This document shows, one piece after another, positions 20,381 through 28,441 of a stretch of DNA of 45,919 nt. This stretch comes from an uncultured Pelagibacteraceae bacterium. GTDB lineage: Bacteria; Pseudomonadota; Alphaproteobacteria; Pelagibacterales; Pelagibacteraceae. Position 1 is the stretch's first letter. Each line of letters starts with the position of its first letter. Made by a program: the position numbers and the translations under genes. The stretch lies in the NCBI GenBank assembly GCA_902546375.1, contig CACCJO010000005.1:1-45919 (forward strand). The letters are read 5' to 3'. The notes under the pieces are model-generated. The model did not search any database, was not told where the DNA came from, and saw only the letters and a program-made list of their open reading frames with translations.

Positions 20381-20383
20381 ATT

Positions 20384-20408
20384 AATCATATTATGATTAT
20401 TTTTTTTT
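20384..20408 (+). terminator. Putative intrinsic terminator of tmRNA, overlapping the methyltransferase 3' end
   Basis: AATCATA and TATGATT form an inverted repeat immediately followed by A and a run of nine T residues on the plus strand. The T run lies inside the last codons of the minus-strand methyltransferase gene (stop at 20397), where it encodes lysines. The stem is A/T rich and its loop tight, so termination strength is uncertain. Confidence 0.55.
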
Positions 20409-21107
20409 CCCAAAAAATGTGAAGTGGTGTCCACTTTCTTTAGTGCTGGTTAATGATCCACTATAATGACCAATTTTTAATGGTTTAAATAATCTAAATT
20501 TATTTTTTAAATCTTTTTCACTTTTCGTAAAATTTATATAATGATGATAAATATTTTGTTTTTGTCTTTTTTTATAATTTTTATCTGAACTTAAATTTAC
20601 TTTATGAAGTCCATTATTACTTTTTCTTTTATCACAAAAATGTTTGTAATATTCATGTTTAGTACCCATCATTGAAAAATAAACATAACCACCTGGTTTT
20701 AACATTTTATTAAAACTTATTAATCTATTTTTTAAATCTATATCATTTAGATAATACAAAACTTGCCACGATATTATTAAATCGAATTTTTTTTTAAAAA
20801 AATCATCATTTTGATTAACATCAAAATCAATCAATTTAAATTTTTTTTTATTTATTTTTTTTTGACAATTTTTTATACTTGGTTTGGATATATCAACACC
20901 ATATCCATCATATCCATGTTTTTTAATTAGATAATGAATATTTGACCCCTCTCCACATCCATAATCTAAAACTTTTAATTTTTTTTTTGAGTTGATAAAT
21001 AAATTAAGTAATTTTGGTTTTAATCTAAAAATAAAACTTTCTACGTTAGGGGCGTAATATACCCTATTCCAAAATTTTTCATTAATTTTTTTGTAATTAT
21101 TTTCCAT
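20397..21107 (-). CDS. Class I SAM-dependent methyltransferase, substrate unknown
   Basis: The 236-residue protein has a Rossmann-type methyltransferase domain with motif I VLDYGCGEGSNIHYL (about residues 45-59), an acidic motif II end YGVDIS, the LIISWQVLYYLND motif and KPGGYVYFSM. The C-terminal 80 residues are basic and rich in Lys/His/Tyr and do not suggest a substrate. It stands alone between the tmRNA and a pyrophosphohydrolase gene, with 183 bases upstream in which I see no gene or RNA. Small-molecule or sugar methylation is possible. Confidence 0.8.
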   Translation of the reverse strand: MENNYKKINEKFWNRVYYAPNVESFIFRLKPKLLNLFINSKKKLKVLDYGCGEGSNIHYLIKKHGYDGYGVDISKPSIKNCQKKINKKKFKLIDFDVNQNDDFFKKKFDLIISWQVLYYLNDIDLKNRLISFNKMLKPGGYVYFSMMGTKHEYYKHFCDKRKSNNGLHKVNLSSDKNYKKRQKQNIYHHYINFTKSEKDLKNKFRLFKPLKIGHYSGSLTSTKESGHHFTFFGKKK

Positions 21108-21290
21108 ACCAATTTTTAAATTAATGTAGTTAAATTTATTTACAACTTAAATATTACTCATGAACCTAAATTGATATTCCACGAATAGATTAAAAAGAAT
21201 TAAGAATGTCGGAGTAATTGAAAGTTGTAGCAAAAAAAGTCACATATTATGTTATCAATAAAGATTAAAGGCAAAACAGAACATCCTTTC

Positions 21291-21662
21291 CTATTTTATA
21301 TATTTGCTCAAATCTGGCTTAAAATAATTAGGACCTTTCATAACTTTACCTTTATCATTATAAATAGGTTTGCCATCTTTATCTAATTTACTCATATTCG
21401 AATTTTGAACTTCTTCGAAGCATGCATCAAGATTTATACCAAATGCATGTCCTGCACCATATGTAACGTAGAGAATATCTGTTAGTGCATCAGCTACTTC
21501 GACTAAATCTTTTTTATTCATTGCTTCTATTAATTCATCAAGTTCTTCCTTGATAAGACTTACCCTTAATGCATTAATCTTATCAGTACTAAATGAAGAA
21601 CTCTGTTTAACGTCTTGGCCAAAAGTTTTCATAAAAGTGCCTACTTTTTCAAAATTTGTCAT
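21291..21662 (-). CDS. MazG/HisE-like all-alpha NTP pyrophosphohydrolase
   Basis: The 123-residue protein has the all-alpha NTP-PPase metal-binding pattern: IKEELDELIEAM (ExxE-type) followed by VEVADALTDILYVTYGAG (ExxxD-type). Homologues are often annotated as phosphoribosyl-ATP pyrophosphohydrolase-like. It is not in a his operon, so removal of a non-canonical or excess nucleotide is as likely as a role in histidine synthesis. A good AGGAG site lies 5 bases before the ATG at 21662. It is divergent from fumC across 53 bases. Confidence 0.85.
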   Translation of the reverse strand: MTNFEKVGTFMKTFGQDVKQSSSFSTDKINALRVSLIKEELDELIEAMNKKDLVEVADALTDILYVTYGAGHAFGINLDACFEEVQNSNMSKLDKDGKPIYNDKGKVMKGPNYFKPDLSKYIK

Positions 21663-21715
21663 TTTGCTCCTATTAGTTGTCTTTTTTTTAATATATAAGT
21701 GTTAGTAAATTATCA

Positions 21716-23104
21716 ATGAAATTTCGTAAAGAATTTGACAGTATTGGATCAATTAACGTTCCTAATGATAAATATTGGGGTGCTTCAACACAAAGATCAA
21801 AAAAATATTTTGATATTGGAGATTTTTTAGTTCGTCCAATTTTGATTAAATCTATTGCGATCATTAAAAAAGCAGCTGCAATAGTACATTTGAAAGAAAA
21901 ACAACTTTCACCAAAAATTTCGAAAGCAATAATTGCCTCTTCTAATGAAGTTATTGCGGGAAAACTTGATAATCAATTTCCATTAAAAGTTTGGCAAACT
22001 GGTTCAGGTACACAGACTAATATGAATGTAAATGAGGTTATCGCTAACAGAGCTATTGAAAAATTAGGGGGAAAAAAGGGGTCTAAAAAGCCTGTTCATC
22101 CAAATGATCATGTAAATAAATCTCAATCCACAAATGATGTTTTTCCAACTGCGATGCATATTGCTATAGCTATTGAAACAAAAAATAAATTATTACCCTC
22201 TCTTAAATTGCTGGATCAAGAGCTTAAAAAAAAAGTATCAAAATTTAGAAAAATAATAAAAGTGGGTAGAACTCATTTACAGGATGCAACACCTCTATCT
22301 TTAGGTCAAGAATTTTCAGGTTACCAATCTCAAATTAAGGATTGCATTGATAGAATTAGTATAGCTTTAAATGAAATTTATTCACTTGCGCAGGGAGGTA
22401 CTGCTGTTGGAACTGGAATAAATAGTAAAAAATATTTTGATAAAAAGATAATTTATGAAATTAGAAAAATTACAAAACTTCCATTCAAACCAACAAAAAA
22501 TAAATTTGCAGCTCTTGCTGCTCATGATGAAATCGTAAACTTCTCAGGTACTTTAAACACTACCGCAGTTAGCTTAATGAAAATTGCTAATGATATAAGA
22601 TTTCTTGGCTCTGGTCCAAGAGCAGGTTATGGAGAATTGATTCTACCTGCAAATGAACCAGGTTCATCAATTATGCCAGGGAAAGTTAATCCCACTCAAT
22701 CAGAAGCGGTCACCATGGTATGTGTTAAAGTAATAGGTAATCATAACGGAATAACAATGGCAGGGTCACATGGTCATTTCGAGTTAAATGTATTTAAGCC
22801 TTTAATCGCACATAATATTTTACAATCTATTAGTCTTTTATCTGACAGCATAAAAAATTTTTCACTTTATTGTGTTAGAGGATTAAAAGCTGATAAGACA
22901 AAAATAAAAGAATACTTAAATAATTCTTTAATGTTAGTTACTGCACTCGCACCTCACATTGGTTACGATAATTCAGCTAGAATTGCTAAACTAGCTCTCA
23001 AAAATAAAACAACTCTCAAACATGAAGCGTTAAAGTCTAAACTTATAAATGAAAAGGATTACAATAGAATTGTAGATCCAAAAAAAATGATTTATCCTGC
23101 ATAA
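21716..23104 (+). CDS. fumC: Fumarate hydratase, class II
   Basis: FumC reversibly hydrates fumarate to malate in the TCA cycle without an iron-sulfur cluster. The 462-residue protein is of normal length and has the fumarase/aspartase signature GSSIMPGKVNPTQ at residues 316-328, the substrate-site motifs SGTQTNMNVNEV and HPNDHVNKSQSTND, and VGRTHLQDATPL. The final 13 bases overlap the convergent AsmA-like gene. The oxygen-stable class II enzyme fits an aerobic marine lifestyle with low iron. Confidence 0.97.
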   Translation: MKFRKEFDSIGSINVPNDKYWGASTQRSKKYFDIGDFLVRPILIKSIAIIKKAAAIVHLKEKQLSPKISKAIIASSNEVIAGKLDNQFPLKVWQTGSGTQTNMNVNEVIANRAIEKLGGKKGSKKPVHPNDHVNKSQSTNDVFPTAMHIAIAIETKNKLLPSLKLLDQELKKKVSKFRKIIKVGRTHLQDATPLSLGQEFSGYQSQIKDCIDRISIALNEIYSLAQGGTAVGTGINSKKYFDKKIIYEIRKITKLPFKPTKNKFAALAAHDEIVNFSGTLNTTAVSLMKIANDIRFLGSGPRAGYGELILPANEPGSSIMPGKVNPTQSEAVTMVCVKVIGNHNGITMAGSHGHFELNVFKPLIAHNILQSISLLSDSIKNFSLYCVRGLKADKTKIKEYLNNSLMLVTALAPHIGYDNSARIAKLALKNKTTLKHEALKSKLINEKDYNRIVDPKKMIYPA

Positions 23105-24678
23105 ACCTGGAAAAATTCTTTTACAAAATTTCTTATAGTAACTTTATTAAAGGAATTTTTTTTCTTTCTTTTATTAAATTCATTTAAAAATTTATCTATT
23201 TTATTTAAAGATTTATTATCAATTTTTAAATTGTTCATGGTTAGCTTATCAAGGGTAAGATCGTAGACAAAATCTAAATTTATTGTTTCAAAAACATCTC
23301 GATAATTTCTTTTAATTTGAAAGTATCTAAAAAATTTTTCTATATCCTCAAAATCAAAATTAATTTCACCAACTAATTTTTTGCCATCAATATCATTTAA
23401 AAACTCTATTTCATTAGATCTTATAAACACAGCTTCATTCCATTGAGTGTTAAAATTTTTCATAAAAATTCTTCCATCTACCAATTGTATTTTAGAAATA
23501 AAATCTTGTAAGTACTCAAATTTATCGATTTTATCAATTTTTAAATTGATTGATGCATTCAAATTTGGATTATTCAATAATTCTGAGTCAAGCAAATCTA
23601 CAAGCAAAGAGTCACTCTGAAATATTTTTTTTTGACTTATGTAATTAAAATTTAAATCTGTTGTAAAATAAAATGGTTTAAAATTTATCTCACCTTTAAA
23701 GTCTTTCTCTGACGATAAAAAATTCAAAGAATTATTTTTAATTACATATGAAAATAAATTTCTTTTATTGATTGATGTTATATCAAAAAAACCACTTATC
23801 ATTGATTCGTTGTATTCAACTGAAGTTTCTATGTTTAATCTAATTTTTTTTGAGGATAATTTCATATTCTTATTTTCACTATTATCATATTTTGAAATAT
23901 CCAATTTGAATGGAACATTGAATACTTCAAAATTTGATTTTACATTTTGAACATTATTCACATCATCATAAAAAAAACTGAAATTTTTTATTTTTGTTAG
24001 AAATAATAGATCATCATTTTGATCTTTATAAAAAAATTTAGATTTTTTGAAAATAAACTGATTTTCTTTATCAGAGCTATTTAAAGCTTTAAGAAAAAAA
24101 TTAATATTATTTGAGTTTATATTAAATTCTGTGGTTTGAAAAACTACATTTTTTAATGAGATATTTTCTGATATAAAAAAATTCCTAAAAGAAATGTAAA
24201 ATTTTACATATTCTGAATTAGCTATAACTTTTTCATTATAATTAATATTTAGATTCTTAGTGTAAAAAAATGGTTTAGGAAATAATCCATATTTAACTTC
24301 TTCATTGAATTCAATTTTTATGTCATATCTATCTGAAATTTGATTTATTAGAGAAGTTTTAATTTTATTGTCTTCGTAAAATGCTGGAATTAAGAAATAA
24401 CTAATAGAAAGTATAAATACAGAAGCAATGGAAATAGCTATCTTATTGTTTAAATAATAAAATTTTCTCTTACTCTGATTGAATTTTTTTAAATTTTGAA
24501 ATCTATCAAAAAAACTTTCGATCCTACCATCTAGCTGAATTATTTTTTTTTTTATAGGTGTTTGCTTAATTGATTGAGACTTTGACCTATTTAATTCATT
24601 AAAAAAACTTCCTATAATTCTATTAATTGGTAATAATAATTTTTTTAACTTTTTTTTATAAAAACTTAAATTAAACAT
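23092..24678 (-). CDS. AsmA-like envelope protein
   Basis: The 528-residue protein has a basic cytoplasmic N-terminus of about 78 residues, a single membrane helix at about 79-99 and a long, mostly beta-strand periplasmic part rich in Asn, Phe and Lys. The segment just after the helix (ISDRYDIKIEFNEEVKYGLFPKPFFYTKNL) resembles the AsmA start pattern in which a chorein-like groove begins. AsmA-family proteins help move phospholipids across the periplasm or keep the outer membrane balanced. The similarity is weak by eye. The long N-terminus before the helix is unusual for the family. It lies divergent from uvrD and overlaps fumC at its end. Confidence 0.6.
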   Translation of the reverse strand: MFNLSFYKKKLKKLLLPINRIIGSFFNELNRSKSQSIKQTPIKKKIIQLDGRIESFFDRFQNLKKFNQSKRKFYYLNNKIAISIASVFILSISYFLIPAFYEDNKIKTSLINQISDRYDIKIEFNEEVKYGLFPKPFFYTKNLNINYNEKVIANSEYVKFYISFRNFFISENISLKNVVFQTTEFNINSNNINFFLKALNSSDKENQFIFKKSKFFYKDQNDDLLFLTKIKNFSFFYDDVNNVQNVKSNFEVFNVPFKLDISKYDNSENKNMKLSSKKIRLNIETSVEYNESMISGFFDITSINKRNLFSYVIKNNSLNFLSSEKDFKGEINFKPFYFTTDLNFNYISQKKIFQSDSLLVDLLDSELLNNPNLNASINLKIDKIDKFEYLQDFISKIQLVDGRIFMKNFNTQWNEAVFIRSNEIEFLNDIDGKKLVGEINFDFEDIEKFFRYFQIKRNYRDVFETINLDFVYDLTLDKLTMNNLKIDNKSLNKIDKFLNEFNKRKKKNSFNKVTIRNFVKEFFQVYAG

Positions 24679-24710
24679 AAACTGTTGAGACTTATAATTA
24701 AATTATTCAA

Positions 24711-26747
24711 ATGGTAAACTCTGATTATTTAAAAAATCTTAATGAGGCCCAAAAACAAGCTGTCTTAGCTTTAGATGGACCATTATTAATAGTTGCTGGA
24801 GCTGGTTCTGGTAAAACAAAAGTTTTAACAAGCAGAATTGCACACATAATAAAGAGTAAAAATGCTTTTCCTAATCAAATTCTTGCTGTGACGTTCACAA
24901 ATAAGGCGGCAAAAGAAATGCAAAATAGAGTAAGTAAAATTTTAGGTTCTTCTGCTGTTGGTTTATCTTGGCTGGGAACATTTCACTCAATATGTGCAAA
25001 ATTACTTAGGAAACATGCCCCCGCAGTAAATCTAAATTCAAATTTTACAATTATTGATACTGATGATCAAATCAGATTGATTAAGAACATTTGTAAAGCA
25101 GAAAATATTGACGTCAAACAACTTGCACCAAGATATGTTATCGCAATTATAGATAAATGGAAAAATAAAGGTTTGTATCCAAATGAAGTAAAGATTAATT
25201 CTAAGGATACTTATGAAAAAACAATCTTGCCTGTCTACAAAATTTATCAACAGAAACTGATTGAGTTGAATGCTTGTGATTTTGGAGATTTAATCTTACA
25301 TTCAGTTAAAATTTTAGAAAATAATAAAGATATTAGGCATATTTATTCCAAAAATTTTAAATACATTCTTGTTGATGAATATCAAGATACAAATTTTATA
25401 CAAAGTCGATGGCTTAATTTATTAGCAGAAAAAAATAGGAATATATGTTGTGTTGGAGATGACGATCAATCAATTTATAGTTGGAGAGGAGCTGAAATTA
25501 AAAATTTTTTAGATTTTGATAAGATTTATGAAAATACTAAGATAATAAGATTGGAAGAAAATTATAGATCTTCAAAAAATATTTTATCCGTTGCTTCATC
25601 GTTAATTTCTAATAATCAAAACAGAGTTGGTAAAACTCTAAAATCTACAATGGATGAAGGTGATCTTATAAAATTAAATTGTTTTAAGAATGGAAAAGAT
25701 GAGGCAATAGGGATTTCAGATGAGGTAGAAAACTTAAAAAAACAATATTCACTTAATAATATTGCAATTTTGGTAAGAGCTATTTTTCAAACAAGAGAAT
25801 TTGAAGAAAGATTTTTAAAAATTGGAATGCCTTATCGAATTTTAGGGGGGATTAAATTTTATGAGAGAGCTGAGATAAAAGATTGTGTAGCCTATTTAAG
25901 ATTGATTAACCAAGAAAAAGATGATCTGGCTTTCGAAAGAATTGTCAATAATCCCAAAAGGTCTGTCGGTGAAAGTACAATTAAAACAATACACGAATAC
26001 TCAAAAAAAAATAAAATTAGTTTAGAAAGTTCATCAAGAAAAATGATTGAAAAAAATTTGATTAAACCAAAGGCAAAAATAGGTTTAACTTTATTTTTAG
26101 ATTTAATTTCTAAATGGAGAAATGATTTAAAAATTAAAAAATTTAATCATGTAAAATTATTGCAAATTCTTTTAGACGAGTCTGGATATTCTGCAATGTT
26201 AAAAAATAAAAAAGATCTTGAAAATGAAAATCGTTTAGAAAATATCAAAGAATTATTGAGTGCCATGAAAGAATTTGACAACTTAGAGAGTTTTTTAGAT
26301 CATGTATCACTTGCAACGTCTATTGATCAAGATTGGGAGGGTGAAAAAATTAATATGATGACTATGCATGCTGCCAAAGGATTAGAATTCGACGTCGTTT
26401 TTTTACCTGGTTGGGAAGAGGGATTATTTCCTCATCAAAAATCGATAGAGGAAAAAGGACACAATGGTTTAGAAGAGGAAAGAAGATTAGCTTATGTTGG
26501 AATTACAAGAGCTAAAAGAAATGCAATTATCTCGTTTTCAATGAATAGGTTTTATCAAGGTGATTGGATAGATAGTATGGCATCAAGATTTATTGATGAG
26601 CTTCCAGAGAAAAATTTAGAAAAAAATTCATATTTCGATGAAAATAAAGATACATTTGAAGAATTTGAATTTAATCAAGATTTTGAATTAGAAGACGACT
26701 CTAAAAGAAGCCCTGGTTGGATACGATATCAAAAAAGAATTAAATGA
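24711..26747 (+). CDS. uvrD: UvrD/PcrA-type superfamily 1A DNA helicase
   Basis: The 678-residue protein has the SF1A helicase motifs in order: Q motif (LNEAQKQAV), Walker A AGAGSGKT (residues 29-36), motif Ia VTFTNKAAKEM, motif II VDEYQDTN, motif III GDDDQSIYSWRGA, motif IV (LEENYRSS), motif V (MTMHAAKGLEFDVVF) and motif VI (RRLAYVGITRAK). It unwinds DNA in excision and mismatch repair and removes proteins from DNA. Its TGA overlaps the ATG of the aminopeptidase by 4 bases (ATGA). It is a little shorter than the 720-residue enterobacterial UvrD. Confidence 0.95.
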   Translation: MVNSDYLKNLNEAQKQAVLALDGPLLIVAGAGSGKTKVLTSRIAHIIKSKNAFPNQILAVTFTNKAAKEMQNRVSKILGSSAVGLSWLGTFHSICAKLLRKHAPAVNLNSNFTIIDTDDQIRLIKNICKAENIDVKQLAPRYVIAIIDKWKNKGLYPNEVKINSKDTYEKTILPVYKIYQQKLIELNACDFGDLILHSVKILENNKDIRHIYSKNFKYILVDEYQDTNFIQSRWLNLLAEKNRNICCVGDDDQSIYSWRGAEIKNFLDFDKIYENTKIIRLEENYRSSKNILSVASSLISNNQNRVGKTLKSTMDEGDLIKLNCFKNGKDEAIGISDEVENLKKQYSLNNIAILVRAIFQTREFEERFLKIGMPYRILGGIKFYERAEIKDCVAYLRLINQEKDDLAFERIVNNPKRSVGESTIKTIHEYSKKNKISLESSSRKMIEKNLIKPKAKIGLTLFLDLISKWRNDLKIKKFNHVKLLQILLDESGYSAMLKNKKDLENENRLENIKELLSAMKEFDNLESFLDHVSLATSIDQDWEGEKINMMTMHAAKGLEFDVVFLPGWEEGLFPHQKSIEEKGHNGLEEERRLAYVGITRAKRNAIISFSMNRFYQGDWIDSMASRFIDELPEKNLEKNSYFDENKDTFEEFEFNQDFELEDDSKRSPGWIRYQKRIK

Positions 26748-28441
26748 TTAAAAAAAGAATAAATAAACTTCGAAGCCAATTTTCAGAATATGGAATCGAT
26801 GGATATGTAGTACCAAAAAATGACGAATTTTTTTCTGAATACTCTGATAAAGACAGGCTTAAGTTTATTTCAAATTTCACGGGTTCTGCAGGTTATGCAA
26901 TAATTTTAAAAGATAGAAACTACCTTTTTGTTGACGGAAGATATACGATCCAAGGTAAAATCGAAAGTGGAAAGCATTTTAAAATTTTCGATTATTTAAA
27001 AATTATTAATATAAGTGTTTTTAAAAATTTGAATTTAGGAATTGACCCCACATTATTTACCTCAAGACAAATTAAAAAATTTTTTTTAAAAAATAATAAA
27101 ATTACAATTATAAAAGAAAATCTTGTTGATAAAATTTCCAAAACACGAAATAAAAAAAAATCTTCTTTTTATTCTATTAATAAAACTATTGCTGGTGAGA
27201 GCCATCACAAAAAAATTTCTAGAGTTTCTTCTTTTTTAAAAAGAAATAAATACGATTATTTATTTATTACAGCACCAGAAAATATAGCATGGTTGTTAAA
27301 TATCAGAGGATATGATAGTCCAACAAGCCCGATACCAAATGGTAATCTTTTATTAACAAAAGAAAAACATGTTTTCTTAATTGTTGAAAAAAATAAGACA
27401 AAAAAACTTTTGAGTGAAAAAAAACTCAAAAAAAACCAGATAGTTAATCCAAAGTATATCCTAGATTTTTTTGTTAAATTAAAAAAAGGAAGTATTTTAT
27501 TAGATGAGAAAACATGTTCTATATATCTAGAAAAATTAATAGAGAAAAAATTCAAAGTAATTAAAAGAGAAGACCCAATCTATATCCTTAAGTCTATAAA
27601 AAATAATATTGAAATCAAAAATACGATTAATGCTCATATAACAGATGGAGTAGCATTAACAAAATTTATCTATTGGATAAAAAATTTGAAAAAATTGAAT
27701 ATTACTGAGGTTGATGCTCAAAATAAATTAGAGAAAATTAGAAGAATGAGTCCAAAATATTTATTTCCAAGTTTTAATACTATAGCTGGCAGTGGAAAAA
27801 ATGGAGCTATAGTTCATTATAGAGCTACAAAAAATAATACAAAACTCTTAAAAAAAAATGAAATATTCCTATGTGACTCCGGAGGCCAATATAAGTTTGG
27901 TACAACAGATGTAACAAGAACTATCTGCTTTGGAAAACATAATAAAAATATAAAAAATATTTTTACAAATGTTTTAAAAGGACATATTGCTGTTGCTCAA
28001 ACTGACCTTAATAAAAAAAAAACTGGAAAACTCATTGACAAAGATGCAAGAAAATTTCTTAAAAAAAACCACCTAGATTATAGTCATGGCACAGGACATG
28101 GGGTTGGTTTTTTTCTCAATGTTCATGAGGGACCACAAGCTATCTCAAAATTTAATTCAGTAAAAATTCAAGAAGGAATGATACTTAGTAATGAACCAGG
28201 TTATTATAAAAAAGATAAATTTGGGATTCGCATTGAAAACTTAGTTTATGTAAAAAAAATTGGCAGAAAATTAGGTTTTGAAAATTTAACTTTAGCTCCA
28301 ATAGAAAAAGAATTAATCAACTTTAATCTCCTAACCAAACAAGAAAAAAACTATCTTTTTAATTATCATTTAAAAGTTTACTCAAAATTATCTCCATTTT
28401 TAAATAGAAATGAAAAAAAATGGTTAGCAAGTTTTATTTAA
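26744..28441 (+). CDS. pepP: Xaa-Pro aminopeptidase (M24B, aminopeptidase P)
   Basis: The 565-residue protein has two creatinase N-terminal-like domains and a C-terminal pita-bread M24 domain, the long form found in alphaproteobacteria and eukaryotes (XPNPEP1-like). Metal ligands are visible in order: Asp in FLCDSGGQYKFGTTDVTRT (two Asp), His in SHGTGHGVGFFLNVHEGP, and Glu in LSNEPGYYKKDKFGIRIEN (two Glu). It removes N-terminal residues before proline, probably in the cytoplasm since no signal is present. It is coupled to uvrD by a 4-base overlap and runs into ligA from the other side, overlapping by 8 bases. Confidence 0.94.
   Translation: MIKKRINKLRSQFSEYGIDGYVVPKNDEFFSEYSDKDRLKFISNFTGSAGYAIILKDRNYLFVDGRYTIQGKIESGKHFKIFDYLKIINISVFKNLNLGIDPTLFTSRQIKKFFLKNNKITIIKENLVDKISKTRNKKKSSFYSINKTIAGESHHKKISRVSSFLKRNKYDYLFITAPENIAWLLNIRGYDSPTSPIPNGNLLLTKEKHVFLIVEKNKTKKLLSEKKLKKNQIVNPKYILDFFVKLKKGSILLDEKTCSIYLEKLIEKKFKVIKREDPIYILKSIKNNIEIKNTINAHITDGVALTKFIYWIKNLKKLNITEVDAQNKLEKIRRMSPKYLFPSFNTIAGSGKNGAIVHYRATKNNTKLLKKNEIFLCDSGGQYKFGTTDVTRTICFGKHNKNIKNIFTNVLKGHIAVAQTDLNKKKTGKLIDKDARKFLKKNHLDYSHGTGHGVGFFLNVHEGPQAISKFNSVKIQEGMILSNEPGYYKKDKFGIRIENLVYVKKIGRKLGFENLTLAPIEKELINFNLLTKQEKNYLFNYHLKVYSKLSPFLNRNEKKWLASFI

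Noticed and set aside
21108-21290. 183-base gap as a site for a tRNA or small RNA
   Set aside because: I found no cloverleaf, strong hairpin or terminator, and no frame with a credible start; it may only hold the promoter of the methyltransferase.
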